Shown one piece after another: positions 37,065-48,005 of a stretch of DNA of 64,000 bases. The position numbers were made by a program, and so were the translations under genes. Location: assembly GCA_037367405.1 (NCBI GenBank), contig JAZKJV010000600.1, positions 1,798,001-1,862,000 on the forward strand. Direction: 5' to 3'. This DNA comes from Ottelia alismoides (lineage: Eukaryota; Streptophyta; Magnoliopsida; Alismatales; Hydrocharitaceae). The stretch's first letter is position 1. The number at the start of each line of letters is the position of its first letter. Below the pieces are notes generated by a model. It was not told where the DNA came from. It saw only the letters and a program-made list of their open reading frames with translations, and did no database searches.

Positions 37065-37138
37065 TCCCCGAATGACAGCCATCTTGTTCCACTGTGACAG
37101 CGCACATCTAAATATTAACTGCAGGCAAGTCGAGAAGC

Positions 37139-38669
37139 ATGGATTCTGAAGGTTTCAACGGAACCAACGGAGAGGAGCGAGGCAGTGGGCGCGCGAGCAG
37201 GCCGGGAAAGGCGACCATTCTGGCCCTTGGCAAGGCCTTCCCAAAGCAGCAGCTTCTCCAGGAAAATCTCGTGGATAGATACTTCAGCGACACCAAGTGC
37301 CAGGACCCTGCCATGAAAGAGAAGCTCCAAAGGCTCTGTGAGAAACACATCTCCTCCTCCTCTCCTCTCCTACCCCTTTCTATCTACTATACTATGCATT
37401 GCATAATATGGATATACACATGCAGCGGCATGCGGGACACCATATAGTTCAGACTAGTTTTGAACCTAAGGAAGCTTATCATGTGAGAGTACTGCAATTG
37501 TATTTGCTTCGTTGATACTTCTTCAAACTTGCAGGATTTCTTTCTGATTAATCTCGCAAGTTTCATGACTTACTTTGCATAACATTGAATCCTTGATAAC
37601 CAATCAATCTTGCAAGTTTCATGACACTGCTTATTACATAACTGACGGTAAATGCATGCTTGCATGCACGTATATATGTTGGATTACTGCTGCAGGTAAG
37701 AACACGACAGTGCAGACGAGGTACACAGTTATGTCGGAGAAGATCCTGCAGGAGTACCCCGAGCTCGCAAGCGAGGGATCACCGACCCTTCAGCAGCGCC
37801 TCCATGTCGCCCACTCCGCCCTCCTCGATATTGCCTCCGCCGCCTCCCTCTCCTGCATCACCGACTGGGGCCTCCCAGCTGCCTCCATCACCCACCTCGT
37901 CTACGTATCCTCCAGCGAGCTCCGCCTCCCAGGCGGCGACCTCCACCTCGCCTCCCGCCTCGGCCTCCGCTCAGACGTTCGCCGTATCATGCTCTACTTC
38001 CTCGGCTGTTACGGCGGAGTCACCGGCCTCCGCGTCGCCAAGGACATCGCCGAGAACAACCCGGGGAGCCGCGTCCTCGTTGTGACCGCAGAGACCACCA
38101 TCCTTGGGTTCCGGCCACCGAGCCCCTCGCGTCCGTATGACCTCGTAGGCGCTGCCCTGTTTGGTGACGGCGCGGCCGCCGCCGTTGTTGGCGCGGATCC
38201 GGTGGGTGGAGTGGAGAGGGGGTTCATGGAGCTGGAGCTGTGCGCGCAGAAGTACCTTCCGGAGACGGAGGGGGTGATCGAGGGGCGGCTGACGGAGGAG
38301 GGGATAAGCTTCCAGCTGGGGAGGGATCTGCCGGAGAGGATAGAGAGCAACATAGAAGGGTTCTGCAGTGGGATGATGGGGAGGATCGGGGCGGAGGTGG
38401 GGTTTAACGAGCTGTTCTGGGCGGTGCACCCTGGCGGACCGGCCATACTGGACAGGCTGGAGAGGAGGCTGGGACTGGAGAAGGGGAAGCTGGGGTGCAG
38501 CAGGAGGGCCCTCAGGGACTACGGGAACGCCAGCAGCAACACGGTGCTGTACGTACTGGAGTACATGAGGGAGGAGCTCCGGGGGAAGAAGGGGGAGGAG
38601 TGGGGGCTCGTGCTGGCGTTCGGCCCCGGGATCACCTTCGAAGGGATTCTGGTCAGGAGCCTCCTGTGA
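37139..38669 (+). CDS. PKSA: type III polyketide synthase, anther-specific PKSA/LAP6 class
   Basis: Two exons, 37139-37337 and 37696-38669, encode 390 residues. The intron (GTGAGA to TGCAG) splits the codon for Cys67, the conserved intron position of the chalcone synthase family. The catalytic triad is complete: Cys171 in LGCYGG, His311 in WAVHPGGP, Asn344 in DYGNASSN; the C-terminal AFGPGITFEG loop is present. Enzymes of this class condense CoA-activated hydroxy fatty acids with malonyl-CoA to tri- and tetraketide alpha-pyrones for sporopollenin, in tapetal cells. Residues such as VSSSELRLPGGDLHL and TTILGFRPP favour the anther PKSA/LAP6 group (rice OsPKS1 type) over chalcone synthase; separation from PKSB/LAP5 is by overall resemblance. 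No frameshift or stop is seen. Exon 2 is far more GC-rich than its surroundings, typical of monocot genes. The start is the first ATG after the TATA box. Confidence 0.93.
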
Positions 38670-38737
38670 GTGGATGGATGTCTTCGCCTCTGATGTGACC
38701 GGGGATCACCTGCTTCGTAGCCTCGCATTTCCGGTTT

Positions 38738-38743
38738 AATAAT
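38738..38743 (+). other. possible polyadenylation signal of the PKS gene
   Basis: TAATAA lies about 70 bases after the stop codon, in a T-rich context. Plant signals are loose, so this is only a candidate. Confidence 0.3.
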
Positions 38744-38765
38744 GTTGGTCTTTTCTTCTATGTAG

Positions 38766-40078
38766 TATGGTCAATGTGTTTTTCCCTTTGTATGGAACTT
38801 GGTCAAGGACACGCCTAAATCATGAAATTTTAGGACAACGTTTGCTAGATTTGAGATTGTGCTACGAACTGAAAGCCTCGATGAAGCTTCTCTTTGGAGA
38901 CAGTTGCAATGTATATTAGAACGAGCTGGAAGAAGCGAATAGGTGTTAAATCGATTTGTTCGGGGTTCAAATCTCCGATGATTTCCCTTCACATTACACA
39001 AATTTTAGGGGCATTATGCCACACGTCACACGTTGGCATATTTGAGAATCAGGCGAACTACTTGAGTCACACAGCAAGTTAAAAAAACATGCAAACAGGG
39101 TTTTTTACATCACAATCCTTACAAACTTCTTTGATTTCACAACCCATGTATTATTCATATTAACCCTACCACCTTTACAAAATTACTTTATCTTCACTAC
39201 AACAAAATTGAACTATAATAACGCTTTCTTCAAAATCGATCACTAAAATAGTCATTGTTAAATATATAGCAACGATATTATTCATTGTGAAATCATTTTT
39301 CATGCTTGAAATTGACAGCGAATATTACATCTATCATTAATGACAAGATTAGTTAATGCTTTGAAAAATAGCAACAAATAATGTAGATCGTTGCTAATGA
39401 TATAACAACAGAAATTTATCTTCACTATTCAAGTAAGAAAACTCACTTTACAACGAATAATATCATCGCTATATATTTAACAATGACAATTTAGTGACAG
39501 ACTTTGATAAAAAAAATGTCATATCGCTCAATTTTGTTGTAGTGCTTACACCACAGGCTCCCGACGAAGTTAACCACAAGAGTCATAGTGTAAGAGCTAG
39601 TAGGTTTGCATAGATTTTGAATAAATACGAAGAATAAGGACGTCATTTGACCCATTACATAATTGGCTATGAAACAAGGAGACGGATATGAAACATGAAA
39701 TCCTCGTTGAGATAATGGATATGAAACGAGGAAGAAATAAGTAGATTTATCCGTCATTATTGTTCATTTAGTTTCAAGGATAAGAAAGAAAGATATTAAA
39801 TTTAATCTATCTTTCTGGTTTGTTTGGTTTCTATGTTAATTAACAATATTGTAAATGGACATAACAGATGATATATAATCCCCCTGTTCCTTAACAAGGA
39901 AATCCTACCCTCATTCAAACACGGCCCAATTATATAGTTGAGCAAAAGTTTCCCATAGGATTCTATCACAATTACAACATATATACACAATGGATTATCT
40001 CCCTTTTTTTCTTTTAACATCAAATACGATTAGATATCACTGATTTGTGATCTGGAGCAACAAGACAAACAAATAAAA
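38766..40078. other. intergenic stretch between PKS and membrane-protein genes
   Basis: No gene recognised. It holds the CACTA-type MITE at 39195-39544. The rest is unremarkable AT-rich sequence. The two flanking genes converge here. Confidence 0.5.
39195..39544. mobile_element. 350 bp CACTA-type MITE
   Basis: Both ends read CACTACAACAAAATTGA inward, and inverted similarity continues for about 120 bases (for example CATTGTTAAATATATAGC on both arms). A 3 bp duplication CTT flanks it (39192-39194 and 39545-39547). CACTA ends with a 3 bp duplication define the En/Spm superfamily. It has no coding capacity. Confidence 0.85.
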
Positions 40079-42153
40079 TTACAATAAGAAGCTCATCAAG
40101 TAGGCTCCAATAGTTCTCCTCACAACAGTGAAAGAGGTATAAGCAAGGAGTGCGGTAATGACCTTCTTGGATGCCAACATTCTCAAATTTATCCTCCATC
40201 CCCTTCCTCGTATGAATCCCATGACCACCCCAAACAAAAGAGCAATCCAAGACCCCAAAAGGGATATGAACATCCAGAAACCATCTCGCGTGCTCGCTTT
40301 ATCAAATGGCATCTCGATAAGGGTGGATTCGGTAGAGATTTTGACTCTTCTACTACTGTCTAACCCTAATAGTTCATTCAACAAATCTGACAGCCTCACA
40401 AAAAACCTAGCAAGCCATGCTATTTCGCCCTCCGTGATCGGGCTCCTCATCCAATCGCCTTCGTACTTGGTATTTGCCAATGAACTTCTCCCAACTCGAG
40501 GATGCTTGGGTGTGAAAATATCATCTTCTCCATAGATACGAGTATCTCTGCCAGCTTTTGTTGGCATTGGTGACTGGAAGCTGATGTCCGGTATATCAAA
40601 GAGCAAGCTTGCTTTTGCCTTTAAAAAATCAAGATTCGGAAGGCTTCTGGCCTCGCTATCTCCGGGAAGAGCTCGGATCTCAGTTTCAGCACGTAGTATT
40701 AGCAACTGCATAAAGGAGAATGGGATGAAATCAGCATCGAAATGTATAATAACGTTTGGTTTTCAACTTAAAAAAATTTTAAAGGCCATGGTGGTTTTCC
40801 TACAGTAGAAGTAAACTTGCCGCAAAATAAAGTTCTGGGTAACTAAATAGAAATCACATGCAATTATGTCATACAGCATTTATAATCACAAGCACAACAA
40901 AATGCCAACACCTTCCAAACTTCAAGTCATTGCCATTAGTTAATACCCCTCCCCAAGGAGTCCTCATCCTTTCTTTTTCGAGGAAATCTACATCAAGATG
41001 AAAATGAATTGGATACATATCGGATATGCCTATTTCCATATCCATATTCGCTTCATCTCTATCGAATACAAATACGGATACAGATATGATTCAGATATAC
41101 ATTATGAAACCATATCCGTAAAAATACGGATACGAATCCGTATCGGATATTTATCGAATCCGAATATGGATCGAATAAATAGCGGACCCGAACTGATAGA
41201 ATAAAGAGCTAATCCAAATATGAATCGACTAAAGAATGAAATCCAAGTATGCATCCAATAAACATGGAATCCGAATACATATCGAATAATGACCACATAC
41301 AAATATGAACTGATTTTTTATTAAAGTTCATAATGATTTTAAAAATGGTAATGAAATATAAATAAGTTGCATCATGACAAAAGGAAGCGTCGAGGTGACC
41401 TATATTCTTTACCGGAAGCAAAAAAAGGGATAGAATTTCATAAGTTTTGTTCGTGCGCATCCCAAAGAAACAGGAATTTATTAATATCATTAATATATTG
41501 TATTATATAATGTATAATACTAATATAATAGCATAGGGTTGCAGATTATATTATATTAACTAATATATAAAATAATATTAAATATTGTATTCAGATATCC
41601 AGATCTGAATCTGGATATTCAAACCACTACCATATCCGTATCCGTATCCAGAAATTTTTTATAACGCATATTCATATCCAATCCGTGTTTGATTAATATT
41701 CAGATATGGATATCCATCTCCGGTAATTTTTCAAATACAATAAGCGGATATTAGGATATATCCATATCCGTTTTATCCCTACATCAAACCCAGCAGCCGA
41801 ACTCTATCCCCAGCTTCAGAGAATGCTCGACAGTGATTAAAAATTTTACAAACTCGCACATAGTTAATATGCTTGAGACCTTAGACATGTTTATTGTATT
41901 AAATTATACACGTGTTTGTCCGTAGTCAGCTGAACATACTTCTAAGAACTAAGCATTGTGACCGTGCATTGCGTGCAATGTACCCTGAACAAGTACATTA
42001 CAATCACAACAAAACAGAAATTATAAAGAGATGTACCTGAAGCAATTTGGAAACTCCACCTTCACTGTCACTAAAGAGTTTTAAATCACGGTTCTGATTC
42101 TCGTGTGAAAAATTTCCATCTGCATCAATATCAAATGAACCATCTTCCCAGTC
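40079..42153 (-). CDS. conserved-looking membrane protein of unknown function, 3' part
   Basis: Two exons are clear on the minus strand: 42037-42153 (39 codons, acidic, GSFDIDADGN) and 40079-40705 (208 codons plus stop). They join in phase through a GT-AG intron (CAG|GTACAT to TTATGCAG|TTG) that contains the Mutator-type element at 40997-41778. The acidic N-terminal part leads into a charged region (AETEIRALPGD, YGEDDIFTPKHPRVGR) and two hydrophobic segments near the C-terminus (GSWIALLFGVVMGF; VITALLAYTSF), so a membrane anchor is likely. The first visible exon has an acceptor (CAATCAG) before it, so upstream exon(s) exist but were not found. They may lie across the LINE region or beyond the window. 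I do not recognise the family. The open 627-base exon and correct splice phase argue that it is a real gene. Confidence 0.7.
40997..41778. mobile_element. 782 bp Mutator-type MITE built of ATATCCG words
   Basis: Exact 9 bp duplications CTACATCAA flank it (40988-40996 and 41779-41787). The ends are similar inverted repeats (GATGAAAATGAATTGGATAC against GGATAAAACGGATATGGATA). Both flanks of the body are made of permutations of ATATCC, CGGATA and GAATCC; the centre (about 41300-41575) is ordinary AT-rich sequence and may be a nested insertion. It sits in the intron of the membrane-protein gene. Confidence 0.8.
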
Positions 42154-42429
42154 CTGATTGCATCAAAAAATACAAAATGTCAGTTTAACAAGAACTGAGA
42201 GAACAAACTGTTCACGATGTTAATGCAATGCACACATGTCTAACATTTCTTTTATTAAGAAGCATGTTCACCCTTTCGGAGGTGTTCACCCAAAACTTCA
42301 CTAAAAATTGAAGTAAAATATTACAGTAGGTTAGATGAAGATTCAACAAACATGTGTGCTTGCATTACTGTATTCTCAACATAATGCCTCTCACAAAAGA
42401 CAACCATGTTTCTTGCGACATTCAAACAA
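42154..42429. other. unassigned sequence upstream of the visible membrane-protein exons
   Basis: No exon with matching splice sites was recognised. It may be intron or upstream flank of the membrane-protein gene. Confidence 0.35.
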
Positions 42430-44197
42430 AATATTTACCTTTAAAGGCGTCCAACACCAACCCAGGCCCTTTGCAAAGACAGGGCCTTGTACACTTTCTC
42501 GACTGATGAATTGTATCCCCAAGACCCATGGTCAGATACCTCCCCAATCCGTATTGGGGGACTAGAAATCCGCAACTAGAGAAGCTTTATTCCTTTATAA
42601 TATGCTTGTAGGAGGTTTGTCGCAGAGCATGGTTCTCCATACACTAATTAAGCCAGAAATGGAAAACCTCTCAGTTCCTCAACTTTGACATCGTGAGAGG
42701 AACCACATCTTTCACAGTCGCACAGATTCCCTTCCAAAAGTCGGTAGGTGACCTTACCCTTAAATTGTCTCAACTCCAGAGTAGCAGATGTTCCAGATGC
42801 CTCTCAACAAGCGAACAACCAGATCCTTACCGTAACCCCAGATACACGCAAACCACTTAGCCAAGAGGAATCCGTTCACCTCTTAAACAAAAGATCCCCA
42901 AACCACCCTCTTATGTTGTACACATGATTTCAAATTTCAACGAAATTCAATCGAGTCTGTCGAATATCGATTTCCCATTGAAATCGAAATTCAACCGAAA
43001 AGTCCAAAATGACCGAAATATGAGGAGGCCCTAGTACAAAAATTGACCAAAATTTCGATCGAATTTCTACCGAAATTCCGTTTCGGTTGGCACCGAAATG
43101 GCGACCGAAACCGACATTTAGGGCCTTGGTTGTACAAACCACCATATCCCATGCCATCGACACCATCTCACTTTCCTAGCCAAAAGAAAGTCTCACCATA
43201 GCTTCCAACCGTACCAGGAAGTCTGTACAAGGACAGAAAATAGGAATTGCCACCAGTGTGAACCTGAGCAGCAAGAAGCAACCTCCCCTTGACAAAGATC
43301 TAGCCTTCCAGCCTGCCAACATCAATTCCAATTGTTCCACCAATCTCATGCATTCCTCCTCTTGGAGTCTACCCATGGTGAGAGGGAGGTCCGTGTGCAA
43401 CACAGGCAGGGTAGAAACAGGAGAACCTAAGGCCTCTTGACATCTTTCGCCTCCTCGATATCAAGGCCAGTGGGGATAAAGGAGAACTTGCTACTGATAT
43501 TTTAAAGGATTTTCTTTTATTAATTTGAAGACGTGCAAACCTCTCGAAAATCTCGACAGTGCCATTTAACCTCTTAGCCTCCCTCGCACCCCCTAGAATA
43601 AACAATAGTGCGACATCAACATATTGGAGCATCGAAGCAGACAGTCTGTGATTCACGAACCCTAGGAAGTATCCCCCCACAACAGGAGCATCTGCCACAA
43701 TAACCAAACGAAATGGTGTCGAAGGACTTCCCTAACAAACATCTTGTTGAGGCAGCAATAAACCGCCTTCAAGCCTGCCATTAATCAAAATAGAGAATGA
43801 AAAGGTCGTGACACACCTCTTCATCTAGGCCATCCTAACATCCACGAAGCCCTTTTGTACAAAGAGCTCCAAAAAATCTCCAATCGAGACTGTCATAAGC
43901 TTTGAAGAAGCCATCCTTCCATCTTGCTACTCCTCTTTTCTTCGAGTCAAATGTGATTTCGAATGCTTGTCATCAATAACCTAGGCACAAAGTCTGCAAG
44001 AGACTAATGACACTGTCTTCAGCAATTTCGTAAATGCCGTCACCACCAACAAATAAACTGTCTCAGAGAGCGTTATCAGGCCTGAAATCTCTTATTTCAA
44101 TCACTGCATTTTTCTCAAGAAGAAAGATAATATGGATTTTAGCCTACTAAAACCAGAATTTACTGAGGTGAATTGCATCACCATGCCTGGCGCATCA
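42430..44197 (-). pseudogene. LINE (L1-type) reverse transcriptase and C-terminal zinc-binding region
   Basis: Read on the minus strand, the degenerate frame shows non-LTR RT landmarks in order: IEIRDFRP near 44110, a DGFFKAYDSLDW stretch near 43890, LQYVDVALLFI where LQYADDTLLFI is usual (43600-43630), LAGWKARSLSRGG near 43290, and KPPT...EASVADFW-like zf-RVT sequence near 42550. Stops and shifts are frequent, and the YADD box is changed to YVDV. The small element at 42924-43128 interrupts it, and X1 (44198-46496) separates it from its upstream part. Confidence 0.7.
42924..43128 (+). mobile_element. 205 bp Mutator-type MITE, GAAATTTCG word type (copy M1)
   Basis: Flanked by GTTGTACAC (42915-42923) and GTTGTACAA (43129-43137), a 9 bp duplication with one difference. 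The body consists largely of overlapping CGAAATT, CCGAAA and TCGATTT words. It shares its ends with the copies at 44415-44640 and 50142-50357. It is inserted in the LINE. Confidence 0.75.
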
Positions 44198-44702
44198 TGT
44201 TGGAGTATTTTGTTATGCATCACTTGAGTTGTACATGGGTAAATGAATCACTTCAAGATCCATTTACCGCACTCAGTTGTGGGATGTGGAGACCCAGTGA
44301 GGGCTAGATAAGAAGCCCCTCATCCCCTGTATCAGATGAGAAAATCAATAGACACATATGACCCTTTGAGGTCTTCTTCTGTGGTTTCATCTCCTTAGGG
44401 AGTAGGGGTCCACGCAAGGTCCTGAATGCCGGTTTCGGCCACCATTTGGGTGACCGACCGAAACGGAATTTCGGTGGAATTTCGGTCGAATATCAATCAA
44501 AATTTCTGTCATTTCGATCATTTTTTGTATTAGGGCCCTCATATTTCGATCATTTCGGCCATTTCGATCGAATTTCGATTTTGACAGGATATCGATATTC
44601 AACAAAAAATCGACTGAATTTAGCTGAAATTTGAGGCCACGGTTCCATGTAAAAATCTGTGTCAAGTTTATCTTTCTGTTCATTATGCTATGTTTATCAA
44701 TA
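44198..44702 (+). repeat. left LTR of X1 with MITE insertion
   Basis: It matches the LTRs at 46174-46496, 47692-47993 and 50136-50679 (GGGATGTGGAGAC, TAAGAAGCCCCTCATCCC, TTGAGGTCTTC). Its last ~30 bases (ATTCTTATTTTCTAACA) are missing, and it holds the 226 bp element plus duplication. Confidence 0.75.
44415..44640 (-). mobile_element. 226 bp Mutator-type MITE (copy M2)
   Basis: Inserted in the X1 left LTR. The flanks GGGTCCACG (44406-44414) and GGTTCCATG (44641-44649) are a 9 bp duplication with two differences, and the sister LTR at 46174 shows the uninterrupted site. It is oppositely oriented to M1 and M3. Confidence 0.75.
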
Positions 44703-45544
44703 GAGGGGGTTCCCATTACGGGCAACCCTAAATAGATCCAATGGGCCCAGCATTATTAAACAAAAAAAGACGGTAATGTGTATTGAGAAAAGAAAAATGA
44801 GTGTGGTCTATTTAAAAAAAGAGGGACTGTTTAAAAAAGGAAGTGTTGGGCCGAGAGATTTTGTTAAAAAAGTCACGTACAAAAAAAATAAGGAAAACAG
44901 TATTTCAAAAAATGTGTTTTGAGGAAAAAGGCAAGTACAAAAGAAAGCCGTACGCATATTTGCAAAAAAAATGATGATTTGAAAAAAATGATTCCAAAAA
45001 AATGTGAGGAAAAGCTGTAAAAAATGAACGACTTATTGTGATGGCTACTATAAAAAAATTGACGAATGAAATAGCCGAAAAAATGATTTGAGAAGTCGAG
45101 AAAAATTGCGACGATTTATTGTTTTTCCAGATCTTGTCTTCTCCCAACTTGGTCGACATCATTGCTTTCCGACAAGTTTGAGAGAAAGGGGTAGTATTTT
45201 ATAGAGTTACAAGTCCGGGTCAGATCCAGATTCTCCAGACTCCAAATTCCAAGGCATTCAGATTCCAAACTATACATATGATCAGATGTTCAGACTCGAA
45301 GTTCAGATGTGTTTGAGTCTTCATGTTTCAGACACGCACATGTATGCGGTCTTCTTTTCAGATGTGCACATGTGTGCCATCATTTGTGTGGTCCCCATCT
45401 TTTGGATTTCGGCAAGGGTTTTCATGTGATTCATAGGGACTCGAAAGTAGAAATCTCATTCCCTATGCCTTGGGTGCTAGGGTTTTCATGTGGTTTCATA
45501 TGGACTCTATAGCAGATATCCAATTCTCCAAGCCAGATGGGAGC

Positions 45545-45759
45545 ATGGAAGGTCGTATCGATTTCGATATCGTTTCCATATTGTGTCGATACGATATTTC
45601 GACAATATTTCGGCGATATAGCGCCGAAATATCGCCAATATTGACGCACTTTTGTGAAGAAAATACCTGAAATGGAGGAAAGATCACAATATCAGTACCC
45701 ATATCGATCCCATCTCGATATCGATATATCAACGATATATCGTGATATTTCCTTATATG
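45545..45759. mobile_element. 215 bp Mutator-type MITE, ATATCG word type (copy M4)
   Basis: Flanked by GATGGGAGC (45536-45544) and GATGGGAGA (45760-45768), a 9 bp duplication with one difference. The body is dense in ATATCG, CGATAT and GATATTTC words with many short palindromes. It lies inside X1; the related interior of X2 lacks it. Confidence 0.7.
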
Positions 45760-46173
45760 GATGGGAGAGACCTAGTTCATCGACGAAGAGACTTTCAGAC
45801 TCCATTCTCCAACAATCGTGGACTCCGACAAAGATTGCACTCTACAGCTTTTCAGTTCGAATCTTTCATAGATGGAGCAGTTGTCCACATGTTGTGGTGG
45901 ACCAGAGTACTCCGACAAGGAGACTCGTTTCAGTTGCAGTCACTCTGACAGGCGCAGTACAGAGCACATGCTCTCTGACGAGGAGATTCAGTTTGACTCG
46001 CACTCTAGCCCGTTCGTCCTTCTCACATGCACGGCATGTGAAGCAACGTCCTCAACGACAGCCGACAATTGTGTACGTTGAGTTGATATTGTCTGTAGTG
46101 TCTTGTATTGTGAGTTGAGATTTCTTTCTATTTGTCCAAGCTGAGCATTGCATGCTCCAGCTTGAGGAAGAAT

Positions 46174-46496
46174 CTTGGAGTATTTGGTTATGTGTCATTT
46201 GAGTTGTAGATGGATAAATGGATCAATCAAGGATCCATTTACCACACCCAATTGTTTACTCCCACATCTACCAGCCGTGGGATGTGGAGACTCGGTGAGG
46301 GCTATATAAGAAGCCCCTCATCCCATGTACCAGATGAGAAAATCAATAGACACATATGGCCCTTTGAGGCCTTCTCCCGTGATTTCATTCCCCTCCTTAA
46401 GAGAGTAGGATTCCACGTAAAAATCTGTGTCAAGTTTATCTTTCTTTTCTTTATGCTCTATTTATCAAAATGATTCTACATTCTTATTTTCTAACA
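46174..46496 (+). repeat. right LTR of X1
   Basis: About 323 bases with the promoter-like GCTATATAAGAAGCCCCTC and the TTTTCTAACA end. The first bases (TGT) are altered to TCT. A degraded purine tract (TTGAGGAAGAA) precedes it. Confidence 0.75.
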
Positions 46497-47691
46497 CATC
46501 CAATCACGCCACTTTCAAGAGTTTCTTGAACATTGAAAACCCTCCAACACCAGGCGATCCATTTTCATTAAAATTAGTTGCAACTGGCCAAACCTCGACA
46601 TCAATAAAAGTTACCGTTAATCCCACCACATAGTGTCATAGCTTTAAATACTTATATAAGTGCCATTTCATTAAAGCCCAGAAAGAAAAATATCGAGAAA
46701 TATCATTGACATATTTATTTACGTAAAATGCATAAATAAGGTGAATATAAATAACATAGTTGTGAACTCATACTCAGTATAATACGCTATTTCAATATAA
46801 TATGTACCATGTAAATAAATTTAAGATTTGTCACTCTTCAAAATCATGATTGCATTGTTGGATCCATATGCCTTGCTTGATGTCCACCATCTCTTCCCCT
46901 TATCTTGTCTCTAAATTCCACATAATTCTCAGATGTCATAAAGTACATGGTTTTGTAATCCATCATGTACTCCCTAGTCCCTACATTCACGATCAACCAT
47001 ATGTACGAGGAAGCCAATCTAAGGATGATTAACATCAAATATCAGTGACAGTCATGACCTCAAACATCAAGTGCTTACTGGACAACCAACATCGATATCT
47101 CTAGTATGCATGATATTCGTAAATACTTATTAACCGAATTGGAGTGAAATGGGTAACATCTGACCAATATCGACCATATTGGGTGAAATGTATTGAAAAA
47201 CAAGATGAGTTTTCATTATTTCGCATATCTCCAACTTTTCAAATGTTATCACCAACATGCCATTGGTACCTGAGAAGAAGATATGACCCCTCCTTATCGA
47301 TATTGTCAACTCGACGATATCCATATATGGTCGACATATCACTGAATATCATCAATATCTAAGAGATTCATGACTGGAGGGAGCTTATCTTAGTGGCCCT
47401 TAAATAAAACCAAATCCAGGGAAGGGAAGGGTAGGGTCATGCCAACCAAAATTACTGAAGCATACCACCTATGCTTTACCAACCTGATCTATCCCATGCA
47501 CAGGGGCATGTCCACCTTCACCTCACTAATGTGATTCCTCTTCATCCGCCTACTAATCACAACGTGGAAGAACATCATGTTGACATCCTCCATTTGATAA
47601 CCCAAGAAAGCAGTCACTACTATGCCTCGTTGCTTTAAACGAGAATCTAGCTCCCCTTTAAAAATAGGGGCATGCAGTCCTCCATCAAGTA
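46497..47691 (-). pseudogene. LINE pre-RT fragments with unassigned middle
   Basis: On the minus strand, 46497-46600 resembles the GPDGF..FF segment just upstream of LINE RT (GSPGVGGFSMFKKLL). The stretch 47489-47691 resembles the segment before it (LKQRG, then MMFFHVVISRRMKRNHISE). Both fit upstream parts of the LINE at 42430-44197. Between them (46640-47480) is AT-rich sequence with no recognised gene, including an ATATCGA-rich patch at 47130-47365 flanked by TCATGAC repeats (47052-47058 and 47368-47374), possibly another small element. Confidence 0.5.
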
Positions 47692-47993
47692 TGTTGGAGT
47701 ATGTTAAGTATGTATCACTTATGTGGTAGATGGGTAAATGGATCCCTCCAGGATCCATATACCACATCCAAGCGTTTAGTCCCACATCAGCCGTCTGTGG
47801 GATGTAGAGACTCGGTGAAGGATATATAAGAAGCCCCACAGTCTCTTGTAACAGTTGAGAAAAGTCAATAGACACGTCAGCCCCTTGAGGCGTTCTCTCG
47901 CGGTTTCATCCAACTCCACGTATAATCTCGGTGTTCCATGATGTTTATTTTCTTTATCTCTGATATTCGCTTCCACATTCTTATTTTCTAACA
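47692..47993 (+). repeat. left LTR of X2
   Basis: 302 bases from TGTTGGAGTATG to TTTTCTAACA, with GATATATAAGAAGCCCC as the likely TATA region. It is about 17 bases shorter than the right LTR, owing to a small deletion near 47910. Confidence 0.8.
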
Positions 47994-48005
47994 TGGTATC
48001 ACAGT
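47994..48005 (+). other. primer-binding site of X2
   Basis: TGGTATCACAGT directly follows the LTR, close to the initiator tRNA-Met complement TGGTATCAGAGC used by the copia elements in this window. Confidence 0.7.

Larger units (their letters stand above)
44198..46496 (+). mobile_element. non-autonomous LTR element X1
   Basis: The left LTR starts TGTTGGAGTATTTTG at 44198 and carries a TATAAG-like promoter stretch and an insertion (44415-44640). The right LTR runs from about 46174 to 46496, ending TTTTCTAACA. The flanks CATC(A) and CATC(C) give a 4 bp exact, or 5 bp one-mismatch, duplication. The interior (44711-46170) is homologous to that of X2 but has no gag or pol, so it must have relied on another element's proteins. 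It interrupts the minus-strand LINE, whose text resumes at 46497. Confidence 0.75.

Noticed and set aside
46844..47038. 64-codon ORF considered as an upstream exon of the membrane-protein gene
   Set aside because: No matching splice sites or phase and no recognisable domain; lies in unassigned repeat-like sequence.
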